A stretch of 64,000 bases of DNA from Burkholderiales bacterium PBB2 (GTDB lineage: Bacteria; Pseudomonadota; Gammaproteobacteria; Burkholderiales; Burkholderiaceae_C). The stretch is from positions 23,535 to 87,534 of the forward strand of contig NKIM01000023.1 of the NCBI GenBank assembly GCA_002255955.1. Direction: 5' to 3'. The position numbers and the translations under genes are program-made. Within the stretch, counting starts at the first letter, position 1, and each line of letters starts with the position of its first letter. The notes under the pieces are model-generated. The model ran no database searches. It was not told the DNA's origin and worked only from the letters and a program-made list of their open reading frames with translations. Of this stretch, positions 29,066 to 37,660 are shown one piece after another.

Positions 29066-30823
29066 ATGGCCCACGTGTGCGTGGACTGCTCGCCCATGAA
29101 TCCTCTCGCTACGCTTTCCTCCCCCCTGGCCGCCTGGGCGCCCCGCCTGAGCCTGCTGGCGCTGGCCGCCGCGCTGTCGGCCTGTTCCACCACCGCCAGC
29201 ACGCCGCCCGCGGCGACAGCCACCTCGGCCGCCTCAGTCGCCAAGGCGCCACCCAAGCTGATCGTCTTCCTGGTGGTCGATGGCCTGCCCATGCGCCAGG
29301 TCACCGCCTACCGCGAGCAGCTGCAGCCCGATGGCTTCCGCCGCTTCCTGGATCAGGGCACCTGGTTCTCGGACGCCCGCTATGCGCACGGCCACACCGT
29401 CACCGCGGCCGGCCACGCCACCATGCTGACCGGCGCCTACCCGCAGCGCAGCGGCATCATCAGCAATGAGTGGAACGACGCGCAGACCTTTGCGCCGGTC
29501 TACAACACCGGCGACACCGCCTACCGCTACCTCGACCACAAGACCGACCCTCTGGCCGGCACCAGCCCGCGCAATCTGCGCGCCGAGACGGTGGGCGATG
29601 TGCTGCGCGGCCTGCAGCCAGCCTCCAAGGTGATCGGCATCTCGGGCAAGGACCGCGGCGCCATCCTGCCGGCCGGCCACAAGGGCACGGCCTATATGTA
29701 CATGAGCGAGGACGGCCAGTTCGCCTCTAGCACCTACTACATGCAGAGCCACCCACAGTGGGTGCGCGATTTCAACGCCGCCAAGCCGGCCGATGCCTTC
29801 TTCGGCAAGACCTGGGCGCCGCTGCTGCCGGAAGCCGCGTACGCCGGCTCGGTGCCCGATGGCCAGCCCTGGCAGTCCAACAGCGGCAATGGCAACAAGC
29901 TGCCCGCCGTGCTGGGCGCCCAGATGGACGGCCCCGGCCCGCGCTTCTACGGCAACATCCTGCCCAGCCCCTTCGGCGACGAGCTGACCCTGGCTTTTGC
30001 CCGCGCCGCCATCGACGGCGAGCAGCTGGGCGCCGATGCGCAGACCGACATCCTCTCGGTCAGCCTGTCCAGCCACGACTACGTCAACCATGCCTTCGGC
30101 CCCGAGTCGCGCCTCTCGCACGACCATTTCCTGCATCTGGATCGTTATCTGCAGGGCTTCTTCCGCGATCTGGATGCCAAGGTCGGCCGCGACAACTACC
30201 TGGTCCTGCTGACCGCCGACCATGGCTTCGCCGACTCGCCCGCCTGGGCCAAGACCCAGGGCCGCGATGCGGAGCTGCTCAACCCCGGCGTGGTGCTGGC
30301 CCAGCTCAACACCGGCTTGGTGCAAAAGTTCGGCCTGGGTCGCTGGGCGGTGAGCTTCTCGGCGGCCGGCGTGCTCTTCGACCACAAGCTGATCGCCGAG
30401 CGCGGCCTGGCCCCGAGTGCCGTGCACGAGGAAGCCGCCCGCCTGCTTCGTGGCATGGACGGTGTCGTCGCCGCCTTCACGCCCGAGCAGCTGCGCAGCA
30501 GCGACACTGCCACGCCCTTCCTCGACGCCATGCGCAAGGCCTGGCACCCCGAGGTGTCGGCACCGGTGCAATTCGTCATCAAGCCCAATTGGTTGTTCAG
30601 CTCCCGCGTGGGCGGCAGCTCGCACGGCACGCCGCACCGCTACGACCAGCATGTGCCTATCCTGAGTTGGGGCCCGGCCTGGGTCGGTCGCGGTGAGGTG
30701 AAGACGCCGGTGGAGGTGGTGGACATCGCGCCGACCTTGGCGCAGATCCTGCGCGTCCCCGCGCCGGCGCAGTCTCAGGGCAAGCCCTTGCCCTTGCCGC
30801 TGCCGCAGGCGGCCGCTCGTTGA
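29066..30823 (+). CDS. Alkaline phosphatase-superfamily lipoprotein (phosphodiesterase/PafA-like)
   Basis: 585 aa from ATG 29066, chosen for GGAG 5 nt upstream; ATG 29096 is 10 residues shorter. The signal ends in LSACSTT, a lipobox. The AlkP-superfamily core has VFLVVDGLPM (metal Asp), HTVTAAGHATMLTGAYPQRSG (the nucleophile is probably the Thr before the AAGHAT loop), SLSSHDYVNHAFG (metal Asp and His) and LTADHGFADSP (metal Asp/His). These metal sites are intact. The family hydrolyses phosphomonoesters or diesters outside the cytoplasm. It starts 22 nt after the sensor kinase gene and its stop overlaps the ATG of the ABC exporter, so the three are probably cotranscribed. Confidence 0.9.
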   Translation: MAHVCVDCSPMNPLATLSSPLAAWAPRLSLLALAAALSACSTTASTPPAATATSAASVAKAPPKLIVFLVVDGLPMRQVTAYREQLQPDGFRRFLDQGTWFSDARYAHGHTVTAAGHATMLTGAYPQRSGIISNEWNDAQTFAPVYNTGDTAYRYLDHKTDPLAGTSPRNLRAETVGDVLRGLQPASKVIGISGKDRGAILPAGHKGTAYMYMSEDGQFASSTYYMQSHPQWVRDFNAAKPADAFFGKTWAPLLPEAAYAGSVPDGQPWQSNSGNGNKLPAVLGAQMDGPGPRFYGNILPSPFGDELTLAFARAAIDGEQLGADAQTDILSVSLSSHDYVNHAFGPESRLSHDHFLHLDRYLQGFFRDLDAKVGRDNYLVLLTADHGFADSPAWAKTQGRDAELLNPGVVLAQLNTGLVQKFGLGRWAVSFSAAGVLFDHKLIAERGLAPSAVHEEAARLLRGMDGVVAAFTPEQLRSSDTATPFLDAMRKAWHPEVSAPVQFVIKPNWLFSSRVGGSSHGTPHRYDQHVPILSWGPAWVGRGEVKTPVEVVDIAPTLAQILRVPAPAQSQGKPLPLPLPQAAAR

Positions 30824-32655
30824 TGAGCTTCGCCTGGTTCGAGCGTCGGGTCGACCCCTTCCCGGACGCGCCGCCGCCCCGGCCGCCGCAGGGTTTCTTT
30901 CCCTTTGTCTGGTCGGCCACGCAAGGCATGCGTGGCCTGATCCTGGCCATGACCCTGCTGACGGCCGGCATCGGCGCTTTCGAGGCCTTGCTGTTCGCCA
31001 TGCTGGGCTCGTTGGTGGATGTGCTCAGCCAGGTCGCGCCCGAGCGACTCTGGGCGCAGGAGAAGGGCCGGCTGGCCCTGTTGGCCGGCATCCTCTTGCT
31101 GAGCCCGCTGCTGATCGCCCTACAGGCCCTGAGCAAGTACCAGGGCCTGTCGGCCAATTTCCCGATGCGCCTGCGCTGGAACTTCCACCGCCATCTGCTC
31201 GGCCAGAGCATGAGCTTTTTCGCCGACGAGTTTGCCGGCCGGGTCTCGGCCAAGCTGATGCAGACGGCGCTGGCGGTGCGCGATTGCGTGTTGATCGTCA
31301 CCGACATCCTGGTCTTCATCACCATCTACTTCATCACCATGCTGGGCGTGGTGGGCAGCTTCGATCTGGTGCTGGTCCTGCCCTTTCTGGGCTGGCTGCT
31401 CTGCTACGGCCTGGCGCTGTATTTCTTCGTGCCGCGCCTGGGCCGGGCGGCCAGTGCGCAGGCCGATGCGCGCAGCCTGATGACCGGCCGCATCACCGAC
31501 GCCTACACCAACATCAGCACCGTCAAGCTGTTCTCGCACAGCCAGCGCGAGGCGCAGTTTGCGCGCAGCGCCATGCAGGAGTTCCTGGGCACGGCCTACC
31601 GGCAGATGCGCCTGGTCAGCGGCTTCGAGGTGGTCAACCATGTGCTGTCCATGGGCCTGATCGCCAGCACCGCCGGCATGACGCTGTACCTGTGGATGCA
31701 GGGTCAGGTCGGTGTTGGCGCAGTGGCGGCGGCCACGGCCATGGCCTTGCGCCTGAACGGCATCGCCCACTGGATCATGTGGGAGATGTCCAGCCTCTTC
31801 GAGCACATCGGCACGGTGCAGGACGGCATCAGCACCCTGGCCCGCGATGTGGCCGTGCGCGATGTCGAGGGCGCACAGGCCTTGCAGGTCAGCCGCGGCG
31901 AGATCCGCTTCGAGCAGGTCAGCTTTGCCTACGGCGGCACGAAGCCGGTGCTGAAAGCACTGGATCTGCAGATCCGCGCCGGCGAGAAGATCGGCCTGGT
32001 CGGCCGCTCGGGCGCCGGCAAGTCCACCTTGGTCAATCTGCTCTTGCGCTTCCATGATCTGGAGCAGGGCCGCATCCTGATCGACGGCCAGGACATCGCC
32101 GCCGTGAGCCAGGACAGCCTGCGCGCCCAGATCGGCATGGTCACGCAGGACACCTCGCTGCTGCACCGCTCGGTGCGCGACAACCTGCTCTACGGCCGGC
32201 CCGATGCCGACGAGGCCCAGATGCGCCGGGCCGCCGAGCGCGCTGAGGCCATGGCCTTCATCGAAAGCCTCAGCGATCCCAAGGGCCGCAGCGGCTTCGA
32301 AGCTCATGTCGGCGAGCGCGGCGTCAAGCTCAGCGGTGGCCAGCGGCAGCGCATCGCCATCGCCCGGGTGATGCTCAAGGACGCGCCCATCCTGCTGCTG
32401 GACGAGGCGACCAGCGCCCTCGATTCGGAAGTCGAAGCCGCCATCCAGACCAGCTTGTACCGGCTGATGGAGGGCAAGACCGTGGTGGCGATCGCGCACC
32501 GCCTGTCCACCATCGCCGCCATGGACCGCCTGATCGTGATGGACCAGGGCGAGATCGTCGAGCAGGGTGACCACGCCAGCCTTTTGGCCCAGGGCGGCTT
32601 GTACGCCCGCCTGTGGGCGCACCAGAGTGGTGGTTTCCTGGGCGAATCGGACTGA
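30823..32655 (+). CDS. ABC transporter, fused membrane and ATPase domains (MsbA/multidrug-type)
   Basis: 610 aa. The ATG shares one base with the stop codon of the preceding gene, a coupled arrangement. Six-helix transmembrane region (about 35-345), then an ATPase domain with Walker A GRSGAGKST, signature LSGGQRQRIAIAR, Walker B ILLLDEATSALD and an H-loop histidine in VVAIAHRLSTI. This is a type IV exporter half-transporter, working as a homodimer. The substrate could be a lipid, peptide or drug; the neighbours do not decide. Convergent with the GGDEF gene, 65 nt downstream. Confidence 0.9.
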   Translation: MSFAWFERRVDPFPDAPPPRPPQGFFPFVWSATQGMRGLILAMTLLTAGIGAFEALLFAMLGSLVDVLSQVAPERLWAQEKGRLALLAGILLLSPLLIALQALSKYQGLSANFPMRLRWNFHRHLLGQSMSFFADEFAGRVSAKLMQTALAVRDCVLIVTDILVFITIYFITMLGVVGSFDLVLVLPFLGWLLCYGLALYFFVPRLGRAASAQADARSLMTGRITDAYTNISTVKLFSHSQREAQFARSAMQEFLGTAYRQMRLVSGFEVVNHVLSMGLIASTAGMTLYLWMQGQVGVGAVAAATAMALRLNGIAHWIMWEMSSLFEHIGTVQDGISTLARDVAVRDVEGAQALQVSRGEIRFEQVSFAYGGTKPVLKALDLQIRAGEKIGLVGRSGAGKSTLVNLLLRFHDLEQGRILIDGQDIAAVSQDSLRAQIGMVTQDTSLLHRSVRDNLLYGRPDADEAQMRRAAERAEAMAFIESLSDPKGRSGFEAHVGERGVKLSGGQRQRIAIARVMLKDAPILLLDEATSALDSEVEAAIQTSLYRLMEGKTVVAIAHRLSTIAAMDRLIVMDQGEIVEQGDHASLLAQGGLYARLWAHQSGGFLGESD

Positions 32656-32720
32656 AGTCTGGTGAAGCGGAGCGCCGCACCGCCTGGGTTCGGCGGCTTC
32701 TGCCCGGCGGCTGCGCTGTG

Positions 32721-33650
32721 TCAGTCCGCCAGAAAGATCTGGTCGCGTCCCGCGGCCTTGGCCTGGTAGAGCGCCGCATCGGCCCGGGCCAGCAAGGTGC
32801 TGGCGCTTTCGCCCCAGACGGCCTGGGTCAGGCCGATGGAGCAGGTGTAGCCGCCGGCATCCGGGTCGGCCTCGTCGCCCAGCGGGCGGGCTTTGCGAAC
32901 CCGATCCAGCAGGCGCTCCATGATGGCCAGGGCCTGGGGGCCGCCGGTGGCCGGCAGGATCAGCAGAAACTCCTCGCCGCCGATGCGCGCGCAGCCGTCT
33001 TCGCGGCGGATGCAGGCTTGCAGCTGACGGGCGAAGTCGCAGAGCACGCGGTCACCGGCGGCATGGCCGAGGCCGTCGTTGATGGCTTTGAAATGGTCCA
33101 GGTCCAGCACCGCGACGCACAGCGGCCAGGGCTCGCTGCGGGTCAGCACATCCTGCAGCATCTGCATGCCGTGGCGGCGGTTGCTGAGGCCGGTCAGCGC
33201 ATCGGTCTGCGCCGCGGCCAGGGCGCGCACATGGGCCAGGCGCAAGGAGCGGTTGTCCTGGCGCAGGCTGGTGATGTCGCTGGCCACCAGCAGCATCCAG
33301 CCCTGGGCCTGCACCGTCTCGGTGACCCAGAGCCAGCGGCCATCGCACAGATCCACCTCGAAAGCCCGGTAGGGCAGCTTGCCGCGGCGGTTGCTGACCG
33401 CGCTGATCCAGGCCTCGATGTCCTGGGTTTCGATCAGCGCGCCATGGCCGCGGGCATGGTTGTCGCGCATCATGTCGGCCCAGGTCAGCAAACCATCAGG
33501 TTCGACGCAATAGGCCTCGCGGAAGGCCGGGTTGGCATGGCAGAGCACATCGCGTGCGTCGAACAGCGCCACCAGCAGCGGGCTCTGCTCTTGCAGCTCC
33601 AGCAGGGTCTCGGCCAATCCCGAGGGCAAGCGCGCGGGGGCAGTGGTCAT
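32721..33650 (-). CDS. Diguanylate cyclase with PAS domain
   Basis: 309 aa from ATG 33650; ATG 33689 would add 13 residues. A PAS domain (about 20-130) precedes a GGDEF domain with an intact active motif RIGGEEF (224-228), plus an inhibitory I-site RxxD (Arg215 to Asp218) exactly five residues before it. So it should make cyclic-di-GMP and be feedback-inhibited. The PAS domain ends WMLLVASDITSL, the usual linker to a GGDEF domain. Soluble and cytoplasmic; the sensed ligand is unknown. Likely tunes surface or motility behaviour. Confidence 0.92.
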   Translation of the reverse strand: MTTAPARLPSGLAETLLELQEQSPLLVALFDARDVLCHANPAFREAYCVEPDGLLTWADMMRDNHARGHGALIETQDIEAWISAVSNRRGKLPYRAFEVDLCDGRWLWVTETVQAQGWMLLVASDITSLRQDNRSLRLAHVRALAAAQTDALTGLSNRRHGMQMLQDVLTRSEPWPLCVAVLDLDHFKAINDGLGHAAGDRVLCDFARQLQACIRREDGCARIGGEEFLLILPATGGPQALAIMERLLDRVRKARPLGDEADPDAGGYTCSIGLTQAVWGESASTLLARADAALYQAKAAGRDQIFLAD

Positions 33651-33715
33651 CAGGGGGCAACTCCGGCGAATGCCTGCATTCTGCGGCATCCTGGGGCCCC
33701 TGGGACGGTGAGCAT

Positions 33716-34531
33716 TCAGCGCCGGCTGATTTCCCCTGAGCCGCTGATGGATTGGCGCAACTGCGGGCGGCCGGCGTAGCTGAGGTCGCCGGAGCCGCGC
33801 AGATTGGCGTCCAGGCTTTCGGACACGCCCAGGGCCAGGTCGCCCGAGCCGCTCAGTTCGGCCTTGACGCTGCGTCCGCTGAGCGCACGGGCGTCGACAT
33901 CGCCGGAGCCGTTCAGGCTCCAGACCTGGTTGTCGGCGCGGCCCGCCACCTGCACATCGCCCGAGCCGTTGAGGCTGGCATTGAGCTCCTTGACCTCCAG
34001 CAGGCCGACCCGCACATCGCCCGAGCCTTGCAGGCTCAAACTCAGACGCTCGCCCTTGAATCGGTCCAGCTGCAGATCGCCCGAACCGTCGACCGTGATC
34101 TGCTGCAGGGACTTGCTCTCGACCAGCACGGTGGGGGCCAGACGGGTGCGGAAGCTGGCGTCTTTCTGCACGCGGACGACCAGGGTGTCGCCGTCGACCC
34201 GGGTTTCGATCAAGGGCTCGATATTGTCTTCGGCCGAGACCTTGACGCTGTCGCTGGCGGCCTGGCTGAGGCGCACATCGAGCGAGCCTTCCAGGCGCAG
34301 CTTGCTGAAAGCGGCGACGCTGCGCACTTTCTCGACGCGGTGGCCCGAGCCCTTGATGCGTGGGCTGCCGCTGCCATAGTCCTGGCTGCTGGTGAAGCTG
34401 GCGCTCCAGCCATTCTGTTCCTTCTTGATGCGCAGATTCCAGTCCACTTCGTCCGCCCGGGCCTGGCCGGCCAGCAGGCCCAGGCCCAACAGGATGGAAA
34501 GCAGGATTCGGGCGGGTGAGGGCAGCGGCAT
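33716..34531 (-). CDS. DUF2807 (GIN) auto-transporter adhesin-head protein
   Basis: 271 aa with a Sec signal peptide ending ARA. The mature part is a DUF2807 beta-helix with seven GSGD/GSGE turns about 20 residues apart: DGSGDLQ, QGSGDVR, NGSGDVQ, NGSGDVD, SGSGDLA, RGSGDLS, SGSGEIS. The turns recur in a right-handed beta-solenoid. Such proteins are periplasmic or surface proteins of unknown function. The repeats are also visible in the DNA as recurrent GCCCGAGCC-type blocks. It faces away from the YpfJ-like gene across a 138-nt gap. Confidence 0.87.
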   Translation of the reverse strand: MPLPSPARILLSILLGLGLLAGQARADEVDWNLRIKKEQNGWSASFTSSQDYGSGSPRIKGSGHRVEKVRSVAAFSKLRLEGSLDVRLSQAASDSVKVSAEDNIEPLIETRVDGDTLVVRVQKDASFRTRLAPTVLVESKSLQQITVDGSGDLQLDRFKGERLSLSLQGSGDVRVGLLEVKELNASLNGSGDVQVAGRADNQVWSLNGSGDVDARALSGRSVKAELSGSGDLALGVSESLDANLRGSGDLSYAGRPQLRQSISGSGEISRR

Positions 34532-34669
34532 GGGGCACTCCTGAGGCGCGGATGGGTGGATGGACGCAGTGTCGGCAGGCCTGCTGCGGCCGCCAAGCCG
34601 GCTGCGACGGGCTGCAAGATCGGCAGGCTAGGATGCAACAGCGGCATAGGAAGCCGAAGGAGGCATCGC

Positions 34670-35563
34670 ATGAAATGGGAAGGTCAGCGCGAGAGCGACA
34701 ACGTGGAGGATCGGCGCGGCGAGGGACCGTCTGCCCGAGGCGGCGCGGGCCTCGGCGGGCTGGCCGGCGGCAGGGGGCTCAGCCTCGGCGGCGTGGTGCT
34801 GGCCCTGCTGCTGTCCTGGGCCCTGGGCATCAATCCCATGACCTTGCTGGGCCTGGCGCAGACCGGCGGCTCGGAATCGGCCCCGGCCGCCCGGCATGCA
34901 CCTGCCGGGCCACCGGCCCAGGACGCCGGCGCGCGCTTTGTGCGCACCGTGCTGGCCGACACCGAGGACGTCTGGGACGCCTATTTCGCACGCAGCCAGC
35001 AAAGTTACGAGCGGCCCAAGCTGGTGCTGTTCAGCGGACGCTCCGACACCGGCTGTGGCGCGGGCGAGGCGGCCATGGGGCCGTTTTACTGCCCGGCCGA
35101 CCGCAAGGTCTACATCGACCTGAGCTTCTACGACACCTTGCGCGAGCGCCTGGGCGCGCCCGGTGACTTCGCCCAGGCCTATGTCATCGCCCATGAAGTG
35201 GGCCACCATCTGCAGAAGCTGCTGGGCACCAGCGACAAGATGGAGCAGGCGCGCCGGCGCGTCAGCGAGCGCGACTACCGGGCCCTGAGCGTGCGCCTGG
35301 AACTGCAGGCCGATTGCTTCTCGGGCGTCTGGGCCCACCATTCCCAGCGCAGCAAGGGCTGGCTGGAGCAGGGCGATATCGAGGAGGCCTTGAACGCCGC
35401 CGCACAGATCGGCGACGACACCTTGCAGCGGCGCTCACAGGGCACGGTGGTGCCGGAGAGCTTCACCCATGGCAGCAGCGAGCAGCGCGTGCGCTGGTTC
35501 AAGCGCGGCCTCGAGGCAGGCGAGCTGCGCGCCTGCGACACCTTCAAGGCGGGCCAGCTTTGA
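34670..35563 (+). CDS. ypfJ: YpfJ-type neutral zinc metallopeptidase
   Basis: 297 aa from ATG 34670, preceded by the perfect GGAGG ribosome-binding site. Short N-terminal tail, one membrane helix (about 38-62), then a catalytic domain with HEVGHH (His175, Glu176, His179); the third ligand is likely in the downstream [15 protein letters not shown]lu/Asp-containing helix. This LELQADCF segment is the mark of the YpfJ family. Cysteines [13 protein letters not shown] probably pair in the periplasm. Biological role of the family is unclear. Convergent with the solute-binding protein gene, 18 nt apart. Confidence 0.9.
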   Translation: MKWEGQRESDNVEDRRGEGPSARGGAGLGGLAGGRGLSLGGVVLALLLSWALGINPMTLLGLAQTGGSESAPAARHAPAGPPAQDAGARFVRTVLADTEDVWDAYFARSQQSYERPKLVLFSGRSDTGCGAGEAAMGPFYCPADRKVYIDLSFYDTLRERLGAPGDFAQAYVIAHEVGHHLQKLLGTSDKMEQARRRVSERDYRALSVRLELQADCFSGVWAHHSQRSKGWLEQGDIEEALNAAAQIGDDTLQRRSQGTVVPESFTHGSSEQRVRWFKRGLEAGELRACDTFKAGQL

Positions 35564-35581
35564 GGGCGGCGAAGCGAGGGC

Positions 35582-36373
35582 TCAGTCCAGAACCACAAAG
35601 GGGTGGCGGGCGGCGATGGTCGCCACCGTGCCGTCGCGCTTCATGCCGTCCCAGGCTTTCAGCAGCTGGTTGTGCAGCGCTTCGCCGCTGCTGCGACTCA
35701 AGGCCATGAAGAGCGGGGTTTCGGACAGCTTGACCAGGGGCTCGATCTGCTTGAAGTCGTAGCCGAACTGACCCGTCACCGTGGCCGCCACGGTGCTGTT
35801 CAGCGCCACCAGATCGTCGCGCTGGATGAAGAGTTTGCGCAACATGGCCGCATGGTCCGGGCTGCGGTCCAGTTGCTTGCCGAGCTCGAAACCCTGGGCC
35901 AGCAGGTCGCGCTCGGCCGCGTCTTCACGCACCACGGCGATGCGGTAGGCCTTCGCCGCTTCGAGGTTCGGCACCTGGATATCGCTGCGGCTGCGCAGCC
36001 GGTACAGGTAAACGCGCCGTGCCGCCGTCGGCCCCAGCCAGAAAAAGCTGCTCTCGCGCTCCGCCAGCCGGGCCATGCTGACCACCAGCACGCGCGGCTG
36101 CGACTGCGCCCGTTGAAAGATCCGCGTCCAGGAATTGAATTCGGCCCGGTAGCCCAGCCCGGCCCGCTTGAGCAACTCCTGCATCAGCTCCACCGCGTAA
36201 CCGGCCGGTTGGCCGCTCGCGTCCTCGTAGGAAAACGGCGGGACGGGTTCAAGCAGGACGGTCAGGGGCTCGGAGTTGGCGGCGGTCGGCGTCTGTGCCG
36301 AGGCCGCGCCGGCCGTGATCAGACCGAGACCCAGCAGCAGGAACTTCAAAAACACGGGACGGGTACTTCTCAT
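35582..36373 (-). CDS. Periplasmic solute-binding protein, family 3 (amino-acid-like)
   Basis: 263 aa with a signal peptide ending ASA. Type II periplasmic-binding fold of the SBP_bac_3 group: PPFSYEDASGQPAGYAVELMQELLKRAG is the family's ligand-domain start. No permease or ATPase is next to it, so it is an orphan; such orphans sometimes act as sensors or bind non-amino-acid ligands. The stretch FFWLGPTAARRVYLYRLRSR is the hinge and domain 2 start. Upstream lies the intergenic region that leads to the Tat-protein cassette. Confidence 0.85.
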   Translation of the reverse strand: MRSTRPVFLKFLLLGLGLITAGAASAQTPTAANSEPLTVLLEPVPPFSYEDASGQPAGYAVELMQELLKRAGLGYRAEFNSWTRIFQRAQSQPRVLVVSMARLAERESSFFWLGPTAARRVYLYRLRSRSDIQVPNLEAAKAYRIAVVREDAAERDLLAQGFELGKQLDRSPDHAAMLRKLFIQRDDLVALNSTVAATVTGQFGYDFKQIEPLVKLSETPLFMALSRSSGEALHNQLLKAWDGMKRDGTVATIAARHPFVVLD

Positions 36374-36396
36374 CGATCAAGGCCTCTCCAGCGATT

Positions 36397-36414
36397 CGAC
36401 CGGTCGACCGGTCG
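36397..36414. promoter_or_regulatory. Overlapping palindrome, operator candidate
   Basis: CGACCGGTCG repeats with overlap to give CGACCGGTCGACCGGTCG, a perfect dyad. It is 24 nt upstream of the solute-binding gene start. A dimeric regulator could bind it, but GC-rich palindromes arise by chance. Confidence 0.3.
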
Positions 36415-36592
36415 CCACGCCTGTTCGGGGGGCGGATAGTCCTATTGGGCCAGAAAGCCGGTCAGCGAAGCCGTCACAGGCGGCGAGAAGCCTTGATTTT
36501 GTGAGTAAAACCCCCGCCAACCCCCCGAATTGAGGGCTCGGCCGACATCGCTCCACAGGCCTGCTTCCTCTACGATAGCGCCAGAGCAGGGT

Positions 36593-36608
36593 GGATGCGC
36601 GTGCATCC
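36593..36608. promoter_or_regulatory. Palindrome near the putative cassette start
   Basis: GGATGC, loop GCGT, GCATCC, about 17 nt after the possible -10 box at 36571. It may be an operator or an early leader hairpin of the cassette transcript. Confidence 0.3.
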
Positions 36609-36721
36609 AGCCGATCATGCCGTCTGCGACACTTCAGTTCTCGCACGACGGACAGGGTGAGCAGCCCAACTGTCGGCCCGCGAGCATTCCGCAAGCGCCG
36701 CACTGAAACAGAGGCAAGAAC

Positions 36722-37315
36722 GTGAACAAGATCGAAAACCAGCAGCCATCGAGCTCCGCCCCTCAAGAGACCAGCGCCGTCGCGGCCACCGTGGCCTCGG
36801 GCAGCCGCCGTCGTCTGCTGCGTGGTGGCCTGGTGGCTGCCCCGACCTTGTTGGCGCTGACCACAACCCCGGTGCTGGCCTGCAATTGCAAGCTGCCCTC
36901 GGGCTTCACCGCATCGGGCAATTTCAGCCAGACCGGCAGCTACAACTGCGCGGCCCCAGGCACCAAGCCGACCAGCTGGAAGTCCATGGTGGACGCGCAG
37001 GGCAAGTTCAACAACACGGGTGTCTCCAAGACGACCACCTTCGCCAGCGTGTTCGGTGGTACCGACACCACTTCGTTCTTTGCCCTGTTCTGCCTGACGG
37101 GCGCCAACAACGACGCTCGTGCTTTGGCTGCTGCGGTCTATCTGCAATCCATCGTCAACGGCGGCTACCAGTTCCCTTACATGAGCTTGGTGCAAAAGAT
37201 GTGGACGGACACCGAAGGTTCGGGCCGCTTCACCGCCGTGACCGCACCGGTCGTGACCTGGACCCGTGCCGACGTGGTGGTCTACTTCAAGTACCTCACC
37301 GGCCTGTCGATCTGA
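36722..37315 (+). CDS. Tat-exported protein of unknown function, first gene of the HPr-rel-A-like cassette
   Basis: 197 aa. A twin-arginine motif SRRRLLRGG (Ser28-Arg34, close to the S/T-R-R-x-F-L-K consensus) precedes a hydrophobic stretch ending VLACNC. Export should be through Tat, so the protein may fold before secretion. VLAC at 52-54 is a weak lipobox, so it might be a Tat lipoprotein with Cys54. The mature part has four cysteines (54, 56, 76, 124), and many Ser, Thr and Gly. It does not match any family I know. It sits immediately before the PqqD-like, kinase and nucleotidyltransferase genes, and could be their modification substrate; this is inference from position. Confidence 0.75.
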   Translation: MNKIENQQPSSSAPQETSAVAATVASGSRRRLLRGGLVAAPTLLALTTTPVLACNCKLPSGFTASGNFSQTGSYNCAAPGTKPTSWKSMVDAQGKFNNTGVSKTTTFASVFGGTDTTSFFALFCLTGANNDARALAAAVYLQSIVNGGYQFPYMSLVQKMWTDTEGSGRFTAVTAPVVTWTRADVVVYFKYLTGLSI

Positions 37316-37336
37316 CGCGCTGTCAGCCGCTGATCC

Positions 37337-37660
37337 TTGGTACCTCTCGATGACGGCAGCGGCGGCCTGAGCCGCCGGTTTTCGCTTCGACCCAAGCGGC
37401 TGATCTGGAAGTCTTACGACGACGGCTGCGTCTTTTTCGATCTGGACAGCGCCGAGACCCAGCTGGTATCGCCCCTGGGCTATTTCCTGCTTGAGCATCT
37501 GTCGCGCCACCCCAGTGGCTTGGTGGACGCAAGCTTGGTGCAGCGCGTGCACGAGGAAGAGCCCGAGGTCCCGATGGCTGAATGCCAAGCCGAGGTTGGC
37601 GAAGCCTTGGAGGCCTTGCTGGCGGCCGGTTTGCTGACGAGTGTGCCCTGTGCGAGTTGA
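37337..37660 (+). CDS. PqqD-like protein of the HPr-rel-A group
   Basis: 107 aa assuming TTG 37337, the only plausible start: an in-frame stop lies just before, and no ATG or GTG is available early. The sequence RLIWKSYDDGCVFFDLDSAETQLVSPLGYFLLEHL has the winged-helix PqqD character, a fold known as the RiPP recognition element that binds leader peptides. PqqD-family proteins occur in this gene set ('HPr-rel-A system'). It overlaps the kinase gene by about 11-20 nt, so the two are translationally coupled. A GC-rich hairpin followed by a T-run lies in its first codons. Confidence 0.75.
   Translation: MVPLDDGSGGLSRRFSLRPKRLIWKSYDDGCVFFDLDSAETQLVSPLGYFLLEHLSRHPSGLVDASLVQRVHEEEPEVPMAECQAEVGEALEALLAAGLLTSVPCAS
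37361..37376 (+). terminator. Possible attenuator hairpin at the start of the PqqD-like gene
   Basis: GGCGGC, loop CTGA, GCCGCC, then GGTTTT. The hairpin overlaps codons 9-13 of the PqqD-like gene. It could partly terminate transcription after the Tat protein and make the first gene more abundant than the enzymes. Confidence 0.3.

Larger units (their letters stand above)
36374..36721. other. Divergent intergenic region before the HPr-rel-A-like cassette
   Basis: 348 nt between the minus-strand solute-binding gene and the plus-strand Tat protein. It holds two palindromes annotated separately (36397-36414 and 36593-36608) and a TACGAT hexamer at 36571-36576, a possible -10 box for the cassette, without a clear -35. 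No other structure noticed. Confidence 0.4.

Noticed and set aside
24961..29304. Very long open frame on the minus strand opposite the sensor kinase
   Set aside because: Composition is Ala/Arg/Gln-rich with no domain; it is an antisense shadow caused by GC-rich codons of the real plus-strand gene.
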